Positions 42,957 to 52,037 of a DNA stretch of 64,000 nt are shown piece after piece. The stretch's first letter is position 1, and each line of letters starts with the position of its first letter. The stretch spans positions 62,001 through 126,000 of the forward strand of contig JBBCKD010000021.1 in assembly GCA_037191015.1 (NCBI GenBank), in the 5' to 3' direction. Position numbers and translations under genes: made by a program. The notes beneath the pieces were generated by a model that did not search any database, was not told the DNA's origin, and was given only the letters and a program-made list of their open reading frames with translations. Origin of the DNA: Ravibacter sp037191015. GTDB lineage: Bacteria > Bacteroidota > Bacteroidia > Cytophagales > Spirosomataceae.

Positions 42957-45005
42957 ATGATGCTTCCGTACCGGTTTCTTTCTTTTTATACTGCACCGCT
43001 TTTATTTATTCCTGTCTGCGGCATGACTACTCCTGCGCTGGCCGGCCCTGACCCGAATGGTATTGTTTATGTAAAGAAAAACGCAGCAGGCAGCGGGAGC
43101 AGCTGGGCCGACGCGCTCGGGAGTGTTGCCGATGCGCTGCAAATGGCCAAAACACTCAATGCCGCCTCTCGGGGAACCGTAGAGCAGATATGGGTAGCGA
43201 AAGGCGTCTATACTCCTGCACATAATGCCGCCGACATTCCTACCGCCGACATACGGGACAATGCCTTTGTGATGGTAAAGGATGTCCGCCTGTACGGGGG
43301 CTTTAGCGGCGATGGAACCGAAGATGAGATCACGGACCGCAACCTGGCCGACCCCGTCAACGAGACTATCCTGAGCGGCGACCTTGAAGGAGATGACGGG
43401 CCGGGTTTTGCAAACAACAGCGACAACGCCTACCACGTAGTGATCAGCACGGACGATGTCGGGCAGGCAGGGCTCGACGGCTTTACCATAGAAGGGGGAA
43501 ATGCAGACGGCGAGAATAACATCATGGTAAACGGGCGATCCCTTTTAAGGCACTGGGCCGGGGGGATTTTCATAAACGGATACTCTTCTCTTATACTCGA
43601 CAACCTGATTGTCCACCGCAACAGTGCCGGCTCGACCGGCGGCGGGATCGCCCTTTACATGTATTCTTCCGCTACACTGACCAATGTAACCATTACCGGC
43701 AATAAAGCCGGAGGCGGAGGAGGCGGGATTTCCAGCATCACCAACACAACCCTGGAGCTGACCAACGTAGCCGTTACCGGCAATTACCTCAGCAGCGAGA
43801 CCAGCGACGGAGGCGGGATCTTCCTCTATTCCGGACTCTCCGCCAAACTGCGCAGCGTGATCATTTCAGGTAACACCTCGATCCGGAACGGCGGCGGGAT
43901 TTTCAACAGTTCGCACTATATGGAATTGACCGATGTGCTTATCACCGGCAACAGCAGCAACCTGGGAGGGGGAGTTTTCATTGTTTCCCCGAATACCGGA
44001 AAGCTGACCAACGCGACCATCAGCGGTAATACCGCTACAGGTACAGGCGACGGAGCAGAATGGTATAGCAATCACAATGCATCCTGCGTCGTCCGGAATT
44101 CGATTATCTGGGGGAACGGTGTATCCGGCCAGTTGAGCGACACCGGGTACAGTCTCGTCCAGGACCAGACAGAAGCCGGCAACCCCGGTTATTACTTACC
44201 GGTCAGCCAAAACCTTCCGCCCGGTACCGACCCTTTGCTTACCGGCGCCTATCGCCTGTCTATTCTTAGCCCGGCAGTCGATGCAGGCAGCAATGACGCT
44301 TACGGGACACCCGCCGGTGCGGAAGATCTTGCCGGTAAACCGAGGCTGTCGGGCGCAGCCATCGATATGGGGGCCTATGAGCTCCAGGAAGGAGAGCTGC
44401 CGGTAACGTTGGTATCATTCAAAGCCGCCAGGCAGGAAAATACCATAAGGCTTTCCTGGCAAACGACCGAAGAATTGAATGCATCACATTTCGATGTGCA
44501 GCGCAGCGCCGATGCCAGCACCTGGCAGACTCTCGGCACCGTAGCAGCAAAAGGCAGTGGCGGCTATACCTTCACCGACGACCTCTTATTTTCCACCTTC
44601 AACCGCACTGACGGCCGCTCTCAACTTTCAACTTTCCACTTTCAACTATCCACCGCAGCGGCGACCGCTCTCCACTATTACCGTTTGAAAATGGTGGACT
44701 TCGACGGTACGTATGCTTATTCCGAAATCCGCTCTGTTTCGCTAAAAAACGTTGAAAATACTGTTTCCCGGGATAAGCTCTACCCAAATCCAGCCGCAAA
44801 AGGGACAGTGATCCTTGAAACTGCAGACGGCCGGGAAGTACCCGCCATCAGGATATTCGACGGGCTGGGCCGAAAAGCACCGGTCAGGATAACCGGCCGG
44901 GGCGGAAAATACTATGTGGAAACAAGCGATCTCCCTTCCGGGATGTATCATGTGCAGGTACAGGGCACAAGCGGGCGGCGGGTACTGAAGCTGTTGATCG
45001 AGTGA
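42957..45005 (+). CDS. Beta-helix surface protein with T9SS sorting domain (paralogue A)
   Basis: 682 residues with a signal peptide (about 1-29). The NGIVYVKKNAAGSGSSWADA and VWVAKGVYTP segments and repeated LTNVTITGN / GGGI units (about 30-440) mark a right-handed parallel beta-helix of the pectate-lyase-like or 'choice-of-anchor' type. A fibronectin-like segment (LPVTLVSFKAARQENTIRLSW) follows, then a type A T9SS C-terminal sorting domain (about 600-682, beginning LYPNPAAKG). An unusual Ser/Thr/Phe-rich insert at about 545-573 is encoded by a heptanucleotide repeat. Likely exported by T9SS and anchored at the cell surface. Closely related to the next gene. Confidence 0.85.
   Translation: MMLPYRFLSFYTAPLLFIPVCGMTTPALAGPDPNGIVYVKKNAAGSGSSWADALGSVADALQMAKTLNAASRGTVEQIWVAKGVYTPAHNAADIPTADIRDNAFVMVKDVRLYGGFSGDGTEDEITDRNLADPVNETILSGDLEGDDGPGFANNSDNAYHVVISTDDVGQAGLDGFTIEGGNADGENNIMVNGRSLLRHWAGGIFINGYSSLILDNLIVHRNSAGSTGGGIALYMYSSATLTNVTITGNKAGGGGGGISSITNTTLELTNVAVTGNYLSSETSDGGGIFLYSGLSAKLRSVIISGNTSIRNGGGIFNSSHYMELTDVLITGNSSNLGGGVFIVSPNTGKLTNATISGNTATGTGDGAEWYSNHNASCVVRNSIIWGNGVSGQLSDTGYSLVQDQTEAGNPGYYLPVSQNLPPGTDPLLTGAYRLSILSPAVDAGSNDAYGTPAGAEDLAGKPRLSGAAIDMGAYELQEGELPVTLVSFKAARQENTIRLSWQTTEELNASHFDVQRSADASTWQTLGTVAAKGSGGYTFTDDLLFSTFNRTDGRSQLSTFHFQLSTAAATALHYYRLKMVDFDGTYAYSEIRSVSLKNVENTVSRDKLYPNPAAKGTVILETADGREVPAIRIFDGLGRKAPVRITGRGGKYYVETSDLPSGMYHVQVQGTSGRRVLKLLIE
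44602..44675 (+). repeat. Heptanucleotide array within a 50-bp direct repeat, paralogue A
   Basis: Five degenerate units TCAACTT, TCAACTT, TCCACTT, TCAACTA, TCCACCG occupy 44621-44655. They are flanked by two related 24-base copies starting at 44602 and 44652, so the period of the whole block is 50 bases. Loss of one unit puts a TGA in frame at 44686; gain of one puts a TGA in frame at 44753. Both precede the sorting domain. Confidence 0.8.
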
Positions 45006-45072
45006 TCCGCCCCGCTCCGGCCGGCAATCCGTTTTATACCTGAAAAGCGATTTGACCAGATATTCCCTCCAA

Positions 45073-45080
45073 TATAATTG
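45073..45080 (+). promoter_or_regulatory. Candidate promoter of paralogue B
   Basis: TATAATTG differs from TAnnTTTG by one base, and TTTG stands at 45051-45054, 18 bases upstream. The transcript would begin just before the ATG at 45091. Confidence 0.35.
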
Positions 45081-45090
45081 TACATCTATT

Positions 45091-48036
45091 ATGAGATTTT
45101 TTTCTACCTCCTTGTTGGTATGCTTTTGCCTGGCGGCATTTTCCGCCGGGGCCCAATCCTTTACAGGTACTCCACAGACGGTACGCAGCCAGCACAGCGC
45201 GACAGTCAACGATGTCGGGGAAAACAATTCCCTGTGTGTCATTAATGGTAAGCCGGCTATCAGCTATCATGCAAAAGGGGGAGGCTTTTACTACATAAGA
45301 GCGGAGGATGCTTCGGGAGCAGGCTGGTCGGCCGCCCCCGTGCTTGTGAACAGCATCACCCACTCCAACCCTGTCAGCCTCTCGAATTTATCCGGAGAAG
45401 CGGGAAGCCCAATGCTAGCCTTTAACACGAACGTAACTACCGCGATCAGGCTCAAAAGGGCCAGCCATGCTGACGGCGATGCGTGGGCCGATCCTGTGAG
45501 TACCATAGCCAGCAGAGCGACCATGGAAATGTCGCTTGCTATTGTCGGCGGGTTCCCTGCCGTCAGCTTCTACGATCCGATCAACTACGACCTGGTGTAT
45601 GTACGCGCTACCGATGCCGGGGGAACTACCTGGGATACGCCGGTTACCCTGGATAACGGCGCATCTTCAGATTCAAGAGGGCGGTATAGTACACTGCTGG
45701 TGGTAGATGGCCGCCCCGCAGTAGCCTATTACAATACAGCGTCAGGAGAACTTATGTATGTCAGGGCCAACGACGCTTCGGGGGCCGACTGGCCCACGCC
45801 TCAGGTAGTGGATACGGATGGTAATAACGGGCGCTTCGCATCTATGTGTATAGTAGATGGAAAACCGGCCATTGCCTATCAGAACTGGACAAACAATAAT
45901 CTCAGGTATGTCCGCGCCAACGATGCGGCGGGTACTTCCTGGGGAACCCCGCTGACGCTGGACTCGGGAGATGATACAGGATATGGCACTTCACTGGCAT
46001 TCATAAATGGTGTCCCCGTCATCAGCTACCTGACGCGGAAAAGCAGTTCTGTCGAACTAAGGCTCGTGCGGGGAAGCGAGGCAGAGGGCAGCGGCGCATG
46101 GACGGCGCCGCAGGTGCTGGATGTAATGAATGCGACCATTGCACTGACGGGTTTTGAATACCGCCGGACATCCCTGGCGGAGGTCAACGGCACACCGGCC
46201 ATCAGCTACTACGATTTCGCTAACAAAGACCTTAAATATATCAGGAGTACGACACCGGTTTTTGTTCAGCAGGGTCCGCCGATCCTGTATGTAAAAGTAG
46301 GCGGTACGGGCGACGGATCTTCGTGGGCCGAAGCTATGGGCGATATACAGGCAGCCGTCAACTCCCCTGGGGTGGAGCAGGTATGGGTAGCCAAAGGCAC
46401 CTATTATCCTGAAGGAGACGGACTGAAAATGAAAAACGGCGTGGCCATCTACGGGGGCTTCCCGGATGATGACAATGACGCCGGGATGGATGACCGGGAT
46501 TGGGAAGCAAATCCAACGATCCTGCACGGCAATGATGAAAGAATAGTAGTGAACAATGGGTTTGAGGAAAGCAATCTCTTAACGGCTTCCGCTATCCTCG
46601 ATGGATTCACCATCACAAAAGGAAGCTTCACTTACGCCGGCGGAATAGCCAACCTCTATGCTTCCCCCACACTGACCAACCTGGTGATTACAGAAAACAT
46701 CAGTACAGGCGAAGGCGGGGGGATGTACAACTGGGAATGCGCCCCGACGCTGACGAATGTCATTATTTCCGGGAATTCGACCACATCCAGCGGTGGAGGG
46801 ATTTACAATGAAAATGCGTCTCCTGTGCTTACCGGCGTAACCGTTACCGGGAATTCCGCGGTTCAGGGATACGGAGGCGGGATGTACAACCGGGGTTCTT
46901 CTCCTTCGCTTACCGGTGTAACGATAAGCCACAACACAGCTAATTCGGGTGGAGGGATTTATAACGATCTCTCTTCTTCTACGGTATTAACCAACGTTCT
47001 GATCCATCACAACACGGCGACGACAGACGGCGACGGCGGGGGAGGGATCTACAACGGGAATAGTTCTTCCCTCACCGTGATCAATACTACAATCACCAGC
47101 AATGCCTCGGAACTTTTGGGAGGCGGAATCACCAACTACGGCGCTTCTTCGTTAATCTATAATAGTATCATCTGGGGTAACTACTTTAGTGATTATGCAG
47201 GTGATATGGATGATGAAAGCAGTCACAATATTATCGGGGGGCCGGATCCGCTTTTTGTGAACCCTGCAGGCCCGGATTATCGCCTTTCTCTTTCCAGTCC
47301 TGCGATCAATGCGGGGAGCAATGAAGCCTACGGTGATTTGCCAGGTGCGAAAGACCTGGACGGTAACCCAAGGCTATGGGGCGCTGCCATCGACATGGGC
47401 GCCTACGAAAATCAGGACGCTTCACTGCCGGTGACATTGGTATCGTTCAAAGCCGCGAAACAGGAAAATATTGTTCAGCTTTCCTGGCAGACTACCGGAG
47501 AAGTGAATGCCTCCCATTTTGATGTACAGCGTAGCGCCGACGCCCGCACCTGGCAGGCTCTCGGCACCGTAGCAGCAAAAGGCAGCGGCAGCTACACCTT
47601 CACTGACAACCCCTCACTTTCAACTCTCAACCGCAGCGGCGACCGCTCTCCACTTTCAACTTTCAACTTTCCATTTTCAACCGCAGCGGCGGCCGCTTTC
47701 AACTATTACCGTTTGAAAATAGTCGATATGGACGGTTCCTACGCCTACTCGGCAATCCGCGCGGTATCTTTCAAAAAATCAGAAAGTATCGTTTCTGAAA
47801 ACAAGCTTTACCCGAATCCTTCGGCAAAAGGAATGGTGATCCTCGAAACGGCAAGCGGCCTGGCAGACCCGGCTATCAGGGTTTTCGATGGTCTGGGAAG
47901 GGAGGTTCCGGTCAGGATAACCGGCCGGGACGGAAAATACCTCCTGGAAACTGCCGGTCTCCCTTCCGGGATGTATCATGTGCAGGTCCGGGAAGGGAAG
48001 GATCGACAGATTATGCAACTTGTTATAACAGATTAG
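45091..48036 (+). CDS. Propeller-beta-helix surface protein with T9SS sorting domain (paralogue B)
   Basis: 981 residues from the ATG at 45091, which directly starts a good signal peptide (MRFFSTSLLVCFCLAAF); an upstream ATG at 45052 is less likely. Residues about 25-400 are six or more repeats with the core PAVAYYNTASGELMYVRAND, a propeller-like fold. Then ILYVKVGGTGDGSSWAEAMG and a parallel beta-helix (LTGVTVTGNS, GGGIYN) as in paralogue A, a LPVTLVSFKAAKQEN segment, the heptanucleotide-encoded insert (about 845-870) and a T9SS type A sorting domain (YPNPSAKG onward). Probably a surface-exposed binding protein or lyase. The intergenic gap after paralogue A is 85 bases. Confidence 0.85.
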   Translation: MRFFSTSLLVCFCLAAFSAGAQSFTGTPQTVRSQHSATVNDVGENNSLCVINGKPAISYHAKGGGFYYIRAEDASGAGWSAAPVLVNSITHSNPVSLSNLSGEAGSPMLAFNTNVTTAIRLKRASHADGDAWADPVSTIASRATMEMSLAIVGGFPAVSFYDPINYDLVYVRATDAGGTTWDTPVTLDNGASSDSRGRYSTLLVVDGRPAVAYYNTASGELMYVRANDASGADWPTPQVVDTDGNNGRFASMCIVDGKPAIAYQNWTNNNLRYVRANDAAGTSWGTPLTLDSGDDTGYGTSLAFINGVPVISYLTRKSSSVELRLVRGSEAEGSGAWTAPQVLDVMNATIALTGFEYRRTSLAEVNGTPAISYYDFANKDLKYIRSTTPVFVQQGPPILYVKVGGTGDGSSWAEAMGDIQAAVNSPGVEQVWVAKGTYYPEGDGLKMKNGVAIYGGFPDDDNDAGMDDRDWEANPTILHGNDERIVVNNGFEESNLLTASAILDGFTITKGSFTYAGGIANLYASPTLTNLVITENISTGEGGGMYNWECAPTLTNVIISGNSTTSSGGGIYNENASPVLTGVTVTGNSAVQGYGGGMYNRGSSPSLTGVTISHNTANSGGGIYNDLSSSTVLTNVLIHHNTATTDGDGGGGIYNGNSSSLTVINTTITSNASELLGGGITNYGASSLIYNSIIWGNYFSDYAGDMDDESSHNIIGGPDPLFVNPAGPDYRLSLSSPAINAGSNEAYGDLPGAKDLDGNPRLWGAAIDMGAYENQDASLPVTLVSFKAAKQENIVQLSWQTTGEVNASHFDVQRSADARTWQALGTVAAKGSGSYTFTDNPSLSTLNRSGDRSPLSTFNFPFSTAAAAAFNYYRLKIVDMDGSYAYSAIRAVSFKKSESIVSENKLYPNPSAKGMVILETASGLADPAIRVFDGLGREVPVRITGRDGKYLLETAGLPSGMYHVQVREGKDRQIMQLVITD
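47627..47703 (+). repeat. Heptanucleotide array within a 50-bp direct repeat, paralogue B
   Basis: Five units TCCACTT, TCAACTT, TCAACTT, TCCATTT, TCAACCG at 47649-47683, flanked by 27-base copies starting at 47627 and 47677 (TCAACCGCAGCGGCG...). Period 50 bases, same place and phase as in paralogue A. One unit less gives a TGA at 47714; one unit more gives a TGA at 47796. Both precede the sorting domain. Confidence 0.8.
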
Positions 48037-48057
48037 GATACAAAAGCCCTTCATCCA

Positions 48058-48096
48058 CACCTGTCGGTGTATACGCCAGCGTATGCCCGACAGGTG
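48058..48096. terminator. Hairpin between convergent genes
   Basis: CACCTGTCGG (48058-48067) pairs with CCGACAGGTG (48087-48096), with inner partly paired TATACG/CGTATG. It lies between the convergent stops at 48036 and 48110. No strong U-tract, so a Rho-independent role is only likely. Confidence 0.4.
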
Positions 48097-48109
48097 ATGG
48101 TAATAACTT

Positions 48110-49669
48110 CTAACGCCCCGGGCCGGTGCTGCCGCCTATGGAGGTCACCATGCCGGTGGTCGTAAAGCTGGTGGAAGATTTGGTACCCGGATCATAGGAA
48201 CCGGAAGTATAAATCCCGAAAAACTCTTCAACCCCGGTTACCGTGCCGCCTGTATACAGTGAATAGGTCTGGCCGGCTTTCAGCTTGGGACTTGAAAACA
48301 GCATTGTGCTGCGGGCGAACGGCACCAGGAATGTCAGCGCCTCGGTATTATCGGCGGCCAGGAGGGAGATAAGCTGTCCGGCGGTGCTGCCGCTCATGAC
48401 CACCGAGTACTGGGTGCTTACCGACGCAGTAGGGACGCTGGTATTGCCGCCCAGCCCGAGCACGATACCGCCGGTGATTTTGAAAGTGCTGCGGTCACAA
48501 TCTATTCCTCCTTCCGGGTTTTGAGCCCCTATAGCCAGGATCTTTCCGCCTGTGATGGTGATAGGCCCGTTGCTGTCGATGCCGTCGTTGGAAGTGCTGT
48601 AGGCATATATGTCGCCGCCGTTGATATAGATGAATTTGCCGGCATTGATGGCATCGTCGGTCGCTTTTATCGTGATCGTGCCCCCATTGATGGTCAGTAT
48701 GCTCTTGCTTTCTATACCTTCGTCTCTGGTATCGATGGTAATGGTGCCGCCGTTGATCGTCAGGTACGGATCAATGGTGTTGTCGGTGTCGTACGAGGCG
48801 GTTATGGCCTTGCCGGTAGAGTTGATATTGATGGTCCCGTCGTTGATGACGATATGGCCTTCTTCGCACTGTATCCCGTCGTCGGTTGCGGTAATATCGA
48901 GGGTACCTCCGTCTATAATAACGGCGTCGTTGGCATGCAGCCCGTCTTTTACGGCGCCGGTTACGGTGATGGCGGCATCGATGATCCGGATATAGTCGTC
49001 GCTGACGATGGCGTGGGCATAGTTGCTTTTGACGGTAAGCCTGCCTTTGCCGCTGAAGATCAGCTGGCCTTCGGAGAAGAAGGCGCCCTTCATATCTTCA
49101 GACCCGCTCGCGTTGTAGGAGCTGCCGTCAGTAAGCTGGTTATCCGAATCCGGGGCCAGCACTACGAAGACCCTTTTGCCTGACTGGATATTGACGGCAG
49201 GCCCGTCGGGATTGGTTATGCTGACGCCGTTGAGGGAAAGCCTGAATTTCTTGTCGCTGTAAATTTTGAGCGATCCGTCGGTCGTGGTCCCGGAGATCTC
49301 ATATTCGATCTCTGCAATAGTCGCGCTGACCGTTACATCTCCGTTTGTTTCCGATACCTCGACGCCTTTTCCTTCAAAAGGATTGGAGATACTCACCGTG
49401 GCTCCGAATCGGATCGTTACCTTACCCGAAAATGTAGAATTTTCAACCAGGTCATCGGGATCGGCCGCGGTACCGGTATCTCCTTCGGTTTGTTTGGACT
49501 CAGTACCTGCGGTTTCTATCGTGACGGCTCCTTCTGCTTCCACTTCGGGGAGTATCTCGTCGTCACTCTGGCAGGAGAGGAAAAGCGAAAGTACGAAAAA
49601 GAGGAGGACCCTTACAGGTACGGTTACGATCAGCTTTTTGAGATGGTTGTCTGAACGAAAATTATCCAT
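48110..49669 (-). CDS. Cthe_2159-like carbohydrate-binding lipoprotein
   Basis: 519 residues. The signal ends in a lipobox (FLSCQSDD, Cys33). An acidic Glu/Thr-rich linker (about 38-75) follows, then a beta-helix made of repeated INGGTITI / DDGI units typical of PF14262 (Cthe_2159 family): TITIKATDDAINAGKFIYIN (in part), GGDIYAYSTSNDGIDSNGPI. The founding Clostridium thermocellum protein binds polygalacturonate with Ca2+; the many Asp in the turns fit Ca2+ sites. As it is next to two beta-helix T9SS proteins and an HTCS, binding of a pectin-like polymer at the cell surface is a fair inference. Confidence 0.85.
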   Translation of the reverse strand: MDNFRSDNHLKKLIVTVPVRVLLFFVLSLFLSCQSDDEILPEVEAEGAVTIETAGTESKQTEGDTGTAADPDDLVENSTFSGKVTIRFGATVSISNPFEGKGVEVSETNGDVTVSATIAEIEYEISGTTTDGSLKIYSDKKFRLSLNGVSITNPDGPAVNIQSGKRVFVVLAPDSDNQLTDGSSYNASGSEDMKGAFFSEGQLIFSGKGRLTVKSNYAHAIVSDDYIRIIDAAITVTGAVKDGLHANDAVIIDGGTLDITATDDGIQCEEGHIVINDGTININSTGKAITASYDTDNTIDPYLTINGGTITIDTRDEGIESKSILTINGGTITIKATDDAINAGKFIYINGGDIYAYSTSNDGIDSNGPITITGGKILAIGAQNPEGGIDCDRSTFKITGGIVLGLGGNTSVPTASVSTQYSVVMSGSTAGQLISLLAADNTEALTFLVPFARSTMLFSSPKLKAGQTYSLYTGGTVTGVEEFFGIYTSGSYDPGTKSSTSFTTTGMVTSIGGSTGPGR

Positions 49670-49805
49670 GACTGCTTAAAATTAAGTTTTGAGGTAAATA
49701 CCGGGATATATGAGCCAATACGTAGGCGGGCCCGGATCTGTTACAGGGCTGCGGGCGGGTGTCGATGAACAGAAGGGTTTTGTCGACGAACTGACACATG
49801 AAACA

Positions 49806-49834
49806 ATGGCGGCCGGGCATAGCCCGGCCGCCAT
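49806..49834 (-). terminator. GC-rich 13-bp hairpin downstream of the DapA-like gene
   Basis: ATGGCGGCCGGGC (49806-49818) and GCCCGGCCGCCAT (49822-49834), perfect, 3-base loop. On the minus strand it lies 40 bases after the stop of the last gene of the long operon and is followed by TGTTTC. It may end the operon transcript; the U-tract is weak. Confidence 0.45.
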
Positions 49835-49873
49835 ATGCAACTACCATCTATCGAAAAAAACTGCAATTAATTT

Positions 49874-50935
49874 TTAAGCAAGCGCTTTCTGGCTCTCAAG
49901 CCATTCCGTTACAAAACTGTCGTCGATCAGGTGCGGATAAGCCTGGCAGACCCGCTCGATTTCCCCGGCCTGACCGGGCGACAGGTCTTCATCAGGGTTC
50001 AGGCACCAGATCCCGTCCAGCAGCCCCTGCCGGTACAAGACCTGGTGGACGCCGGCTATGCAACCGTGAAAGGCGTTGAAGGGGTCGAATATGGCCGCAT
50101 TCATATCGGTTACCTCTATATTACGGGTAAAGAATTCTGATGCGTCGGGATAGCCTGCCGCTATTTGTTGCTTGATATCTTCGAGCAGCCAGACCGCTTT
50201 GCCGGTCCAGGCGGCCCAATGCCCCAGCAGTCCGCCGACAAACCGCTTGGTAACCTTTTCCCCGTTTACGTCGAAGCGGTATTCGGTAAGCAGGTCGTTG
50301 ACGATGTTGTCGTCATTACCGGTATAAAGCGCTATTTCATCTCTCCTGGAAGAGTTGCATACCGCCCTGACCACATCGATGGTCTGGTAACGGTTAAAGG
50401 CCGCTACCTTGATCCCCCAGACATTGGGCGTGTCGGCGAAAGCCTTCCAGAAATCGTAGCTGAAAGCCCTGCCGCCGATAGACGTTTGCAGGTAGAATCC
50501 AAACACCGGTATCTCCCTGGCGATAGCCGCCACATGCTCCAGCACCTCTTCCTCCGTCTCGGTTTTGAAGGCGGCCATTCCCAGCAAAACCAGGTCATAG
50601 CCATATTTGCGGGCAAGCCGGGCCTCGCGCAGTGCCTGCTCCGTCTTACCTACCACACCTGCTATTTTCAGGAATGGCCTGTCGAGATTGGCCGCGTCCA
50701 CTTCTTCGGCAGCAAGCCTGAGCACCGGCTCCAGCAGGTCGTGCTCAGCGTCGCGGATCTCGAATTGCGTGGTATGGACAGCCACGGCGACGCCGCCGGC
50801 ACCCGCTGCCATGTAGTAGCGTGTAAGTCTTCTTTGCTTTTCCTCGTCGAGCTTACGGTCGGCGTTAAGCGCCAGCGGATGAGCCGGGATCACCGTTCCC
50901 CTGAATAAAAGCTCTTTCTTATCTTCGTTCAGCAT
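49874..50935 (-). CDS. Dihydrodipicolinate synthase (DapA)-family aldolase/lyase
   Basis: 353 residues, longer than DapA (about 292). TIM-barrel of PF00701 type with the Schiff-base Lys in VWGIKVAAFNRY (Lys176) and a conserved Tyr in the GFYLQTS strand (Tyr148). The usual GTTGE substrate motif is altered (HTTQFEIRD), which speaks against true dihydrodipicolinate synthase and for a keto-acid or sugar-acid aldolase/dehydratase. No signal peptide, so cytoplasmic. It is the last gene of the long minus-strand operon and probably handles a product brought in by the upstream transporter. Confidence 0.88.
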   Translation of the reverse strand: MLNEDKKELLFRGTVIPAHPLALNADRKLDEEKQRRLTRYYMAAGAGGVAVAVHTTQFEIRDAEHDLLEPVLRLAAEEVDAANLDRPFLKIAGVVGKTEQALREARLARKYGYDLVLLGMAAFKTETEEEVLEHVAAIAREIPVFGFYLQTSIGGRAFSYDFWKAFADTPNVWGIKVAAFNRYQTIDVVRAVCNSSRRDEIALYTGNDDNIVNDLLTEYRFDVNGEKVTKRFVGGLLGHWAAWTGKAVWLLEDIKQQIAAGYPDASEFFTRNIEVTDMNAAIFDPFNAFHGCIAGVHQVLYRQGLLDGIWCLNPDEDLSPGQAGEIERVCQAYPHLIDDSFVTEWLESQKALA

Positions 50936-51002
50936 ATTTGTGTCGTTTGTATTGATTAATCCGGGATCTTTTCCACCTTTCTACGCAGCCGATAGCCGAC
51001 TT

Positions 51003-52019
51003 CTAATACTGTCCCTTGCGTTCCTGAAAGTGAGTCGGTTTGTTAATCGTCTCCCCGCCTTCCAAAAGCCAGGTAGCGGTAATTTCGATCATTTGTTTGA
51101 GCGATACTTTCGGGTAACCGAAGAGCCTGAAAGACTCGGCTGCATTGCTCAGCAGGGCTGTCTGCTGGGGCTCGCCGGTAAACTGGGGAGCCTTGCCGAA
51201 TCTCTTGCCGAACTCTTCCGCCAGCCATTTAACCGAAACGGTTTCCGGACCGGTTACATTGAGCAGCTTGGGAGGAGACGAGCAGTGCAGGAGCGACCGG
51301 ATGGCGGTTTCGTTGGAATCGCTTTGCCAGATCACATTCACAAACCCGGTCGACAGATCGATCGGCTTTTCGGCCAGAACCGACTTCGCTACTTCGAGCA
51401 GCACGCCATACCTGAAATCGATTGCGTAGTTAAGCCTGTACATCAGCACGGGAGTGCCGTGTGTGAGGGAAAAGTGCTCGAAAATCCGCTCCCTTCCCAG
51501 GCACGACTGCCCGTATTCTCCTACGGGATTCGGCTTGATGTCTTCGCTGGCGCCGCCGGAAGCGAGGTCAACATAGGGATAGACATTGCCGGTGGAATAA
51601 ACCACGATACGGCTGTTTTTGTATTTCTCCGCAACGCGCCCGGGCAGGTAGGCGTTCATGGCCCAGGTGTAGGCCTCCCGGTCTTTCGTGCCGAATTTCG
51701 TCCCGGCCAGGTAAAGCACGTTGGGCGCGTCGGGCAACGCCTGCAGTTGGGCGTCGTCCAGGATGTCCGCCGAAATGGTCTCTATGCCGTCAGCTTCCAG
51801 GGATTCGCGGAGCCCCGCCTCACTGAACCTGGATACCCCTGTTACTTTATTGGTCTTTCCTGCGAGCTGCAGCGCTTTTTTGGTAAGCCGGGCTATGCTG
51901 GGCCCGATTTTTCCGCCGGCCCCCAGAATGATGATGTCGCCGTCGAGGCCTGATATATCCCGGATGAGCTCATCCGAGGGTGTCAGAAACTGCTCCTGAA
52001 AGGTGCTGATATTAGTCAT
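51003..52019 (-). CDS. NAD-dependent epimerase/dehydratase-like protein with altered active site
   Basis: 338 residues. Extended-SDR fold: nucleotide-binding GAGGKIG (residues 33-39), VLYLAGTKFG, and the catalytic YSTGNVYP strand. The YxxxK motif appears as YGQSC (Tyr169 to Cys173), so the usual Lys is replaced by Cys; this weakens normal SDR catalysis. No signal peptide. It lies 18 bases after the Nramp-like gene and before the DapA-like gene, so a sugar or sugar-acid substrate is likely. The family call is sure; activity is doubtful. Confidence 0.82.
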   Translation of the reverse strand: MTNISTFQEQFLTPSDELIRDISGLDGDIIILGAGGKIGPSIARLTKKALQLAGKTNKVTGVSRFSEAGLRESLEADGIETISADILDDAQLQALPDAPNVLYLAGTKFGTKDREAYTWAMNAYLPGRVAEKYKNSRIVVYSTGNVYPYVDLASGGASEDIKPNPVGEYGQSCLGRERIFEHFSLTHGTPVLMYRLNYAIDFRYGVLLEVAKSVLAEKPIDLSTGFVNVIWQSDSNETAIRSLLHCSSPPKLLNVTGPETVSVKWLAEEFGKRFGKAPQFTGEPQQTALLSNAAESFRLFGYPKVSLKQMIEITATWLLEGGETINKPTHFQERKGQY

Positions 52020-52037
52020 GAATACTCTGAAAAATGG

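Noticed and set aside
44602..47703. The repeats in the beta-helix genes as a CRISPR array
   Set aside because: The units are 7 bases long and contiguous, without spacers, and lie in coding frame; no cas genes are near.
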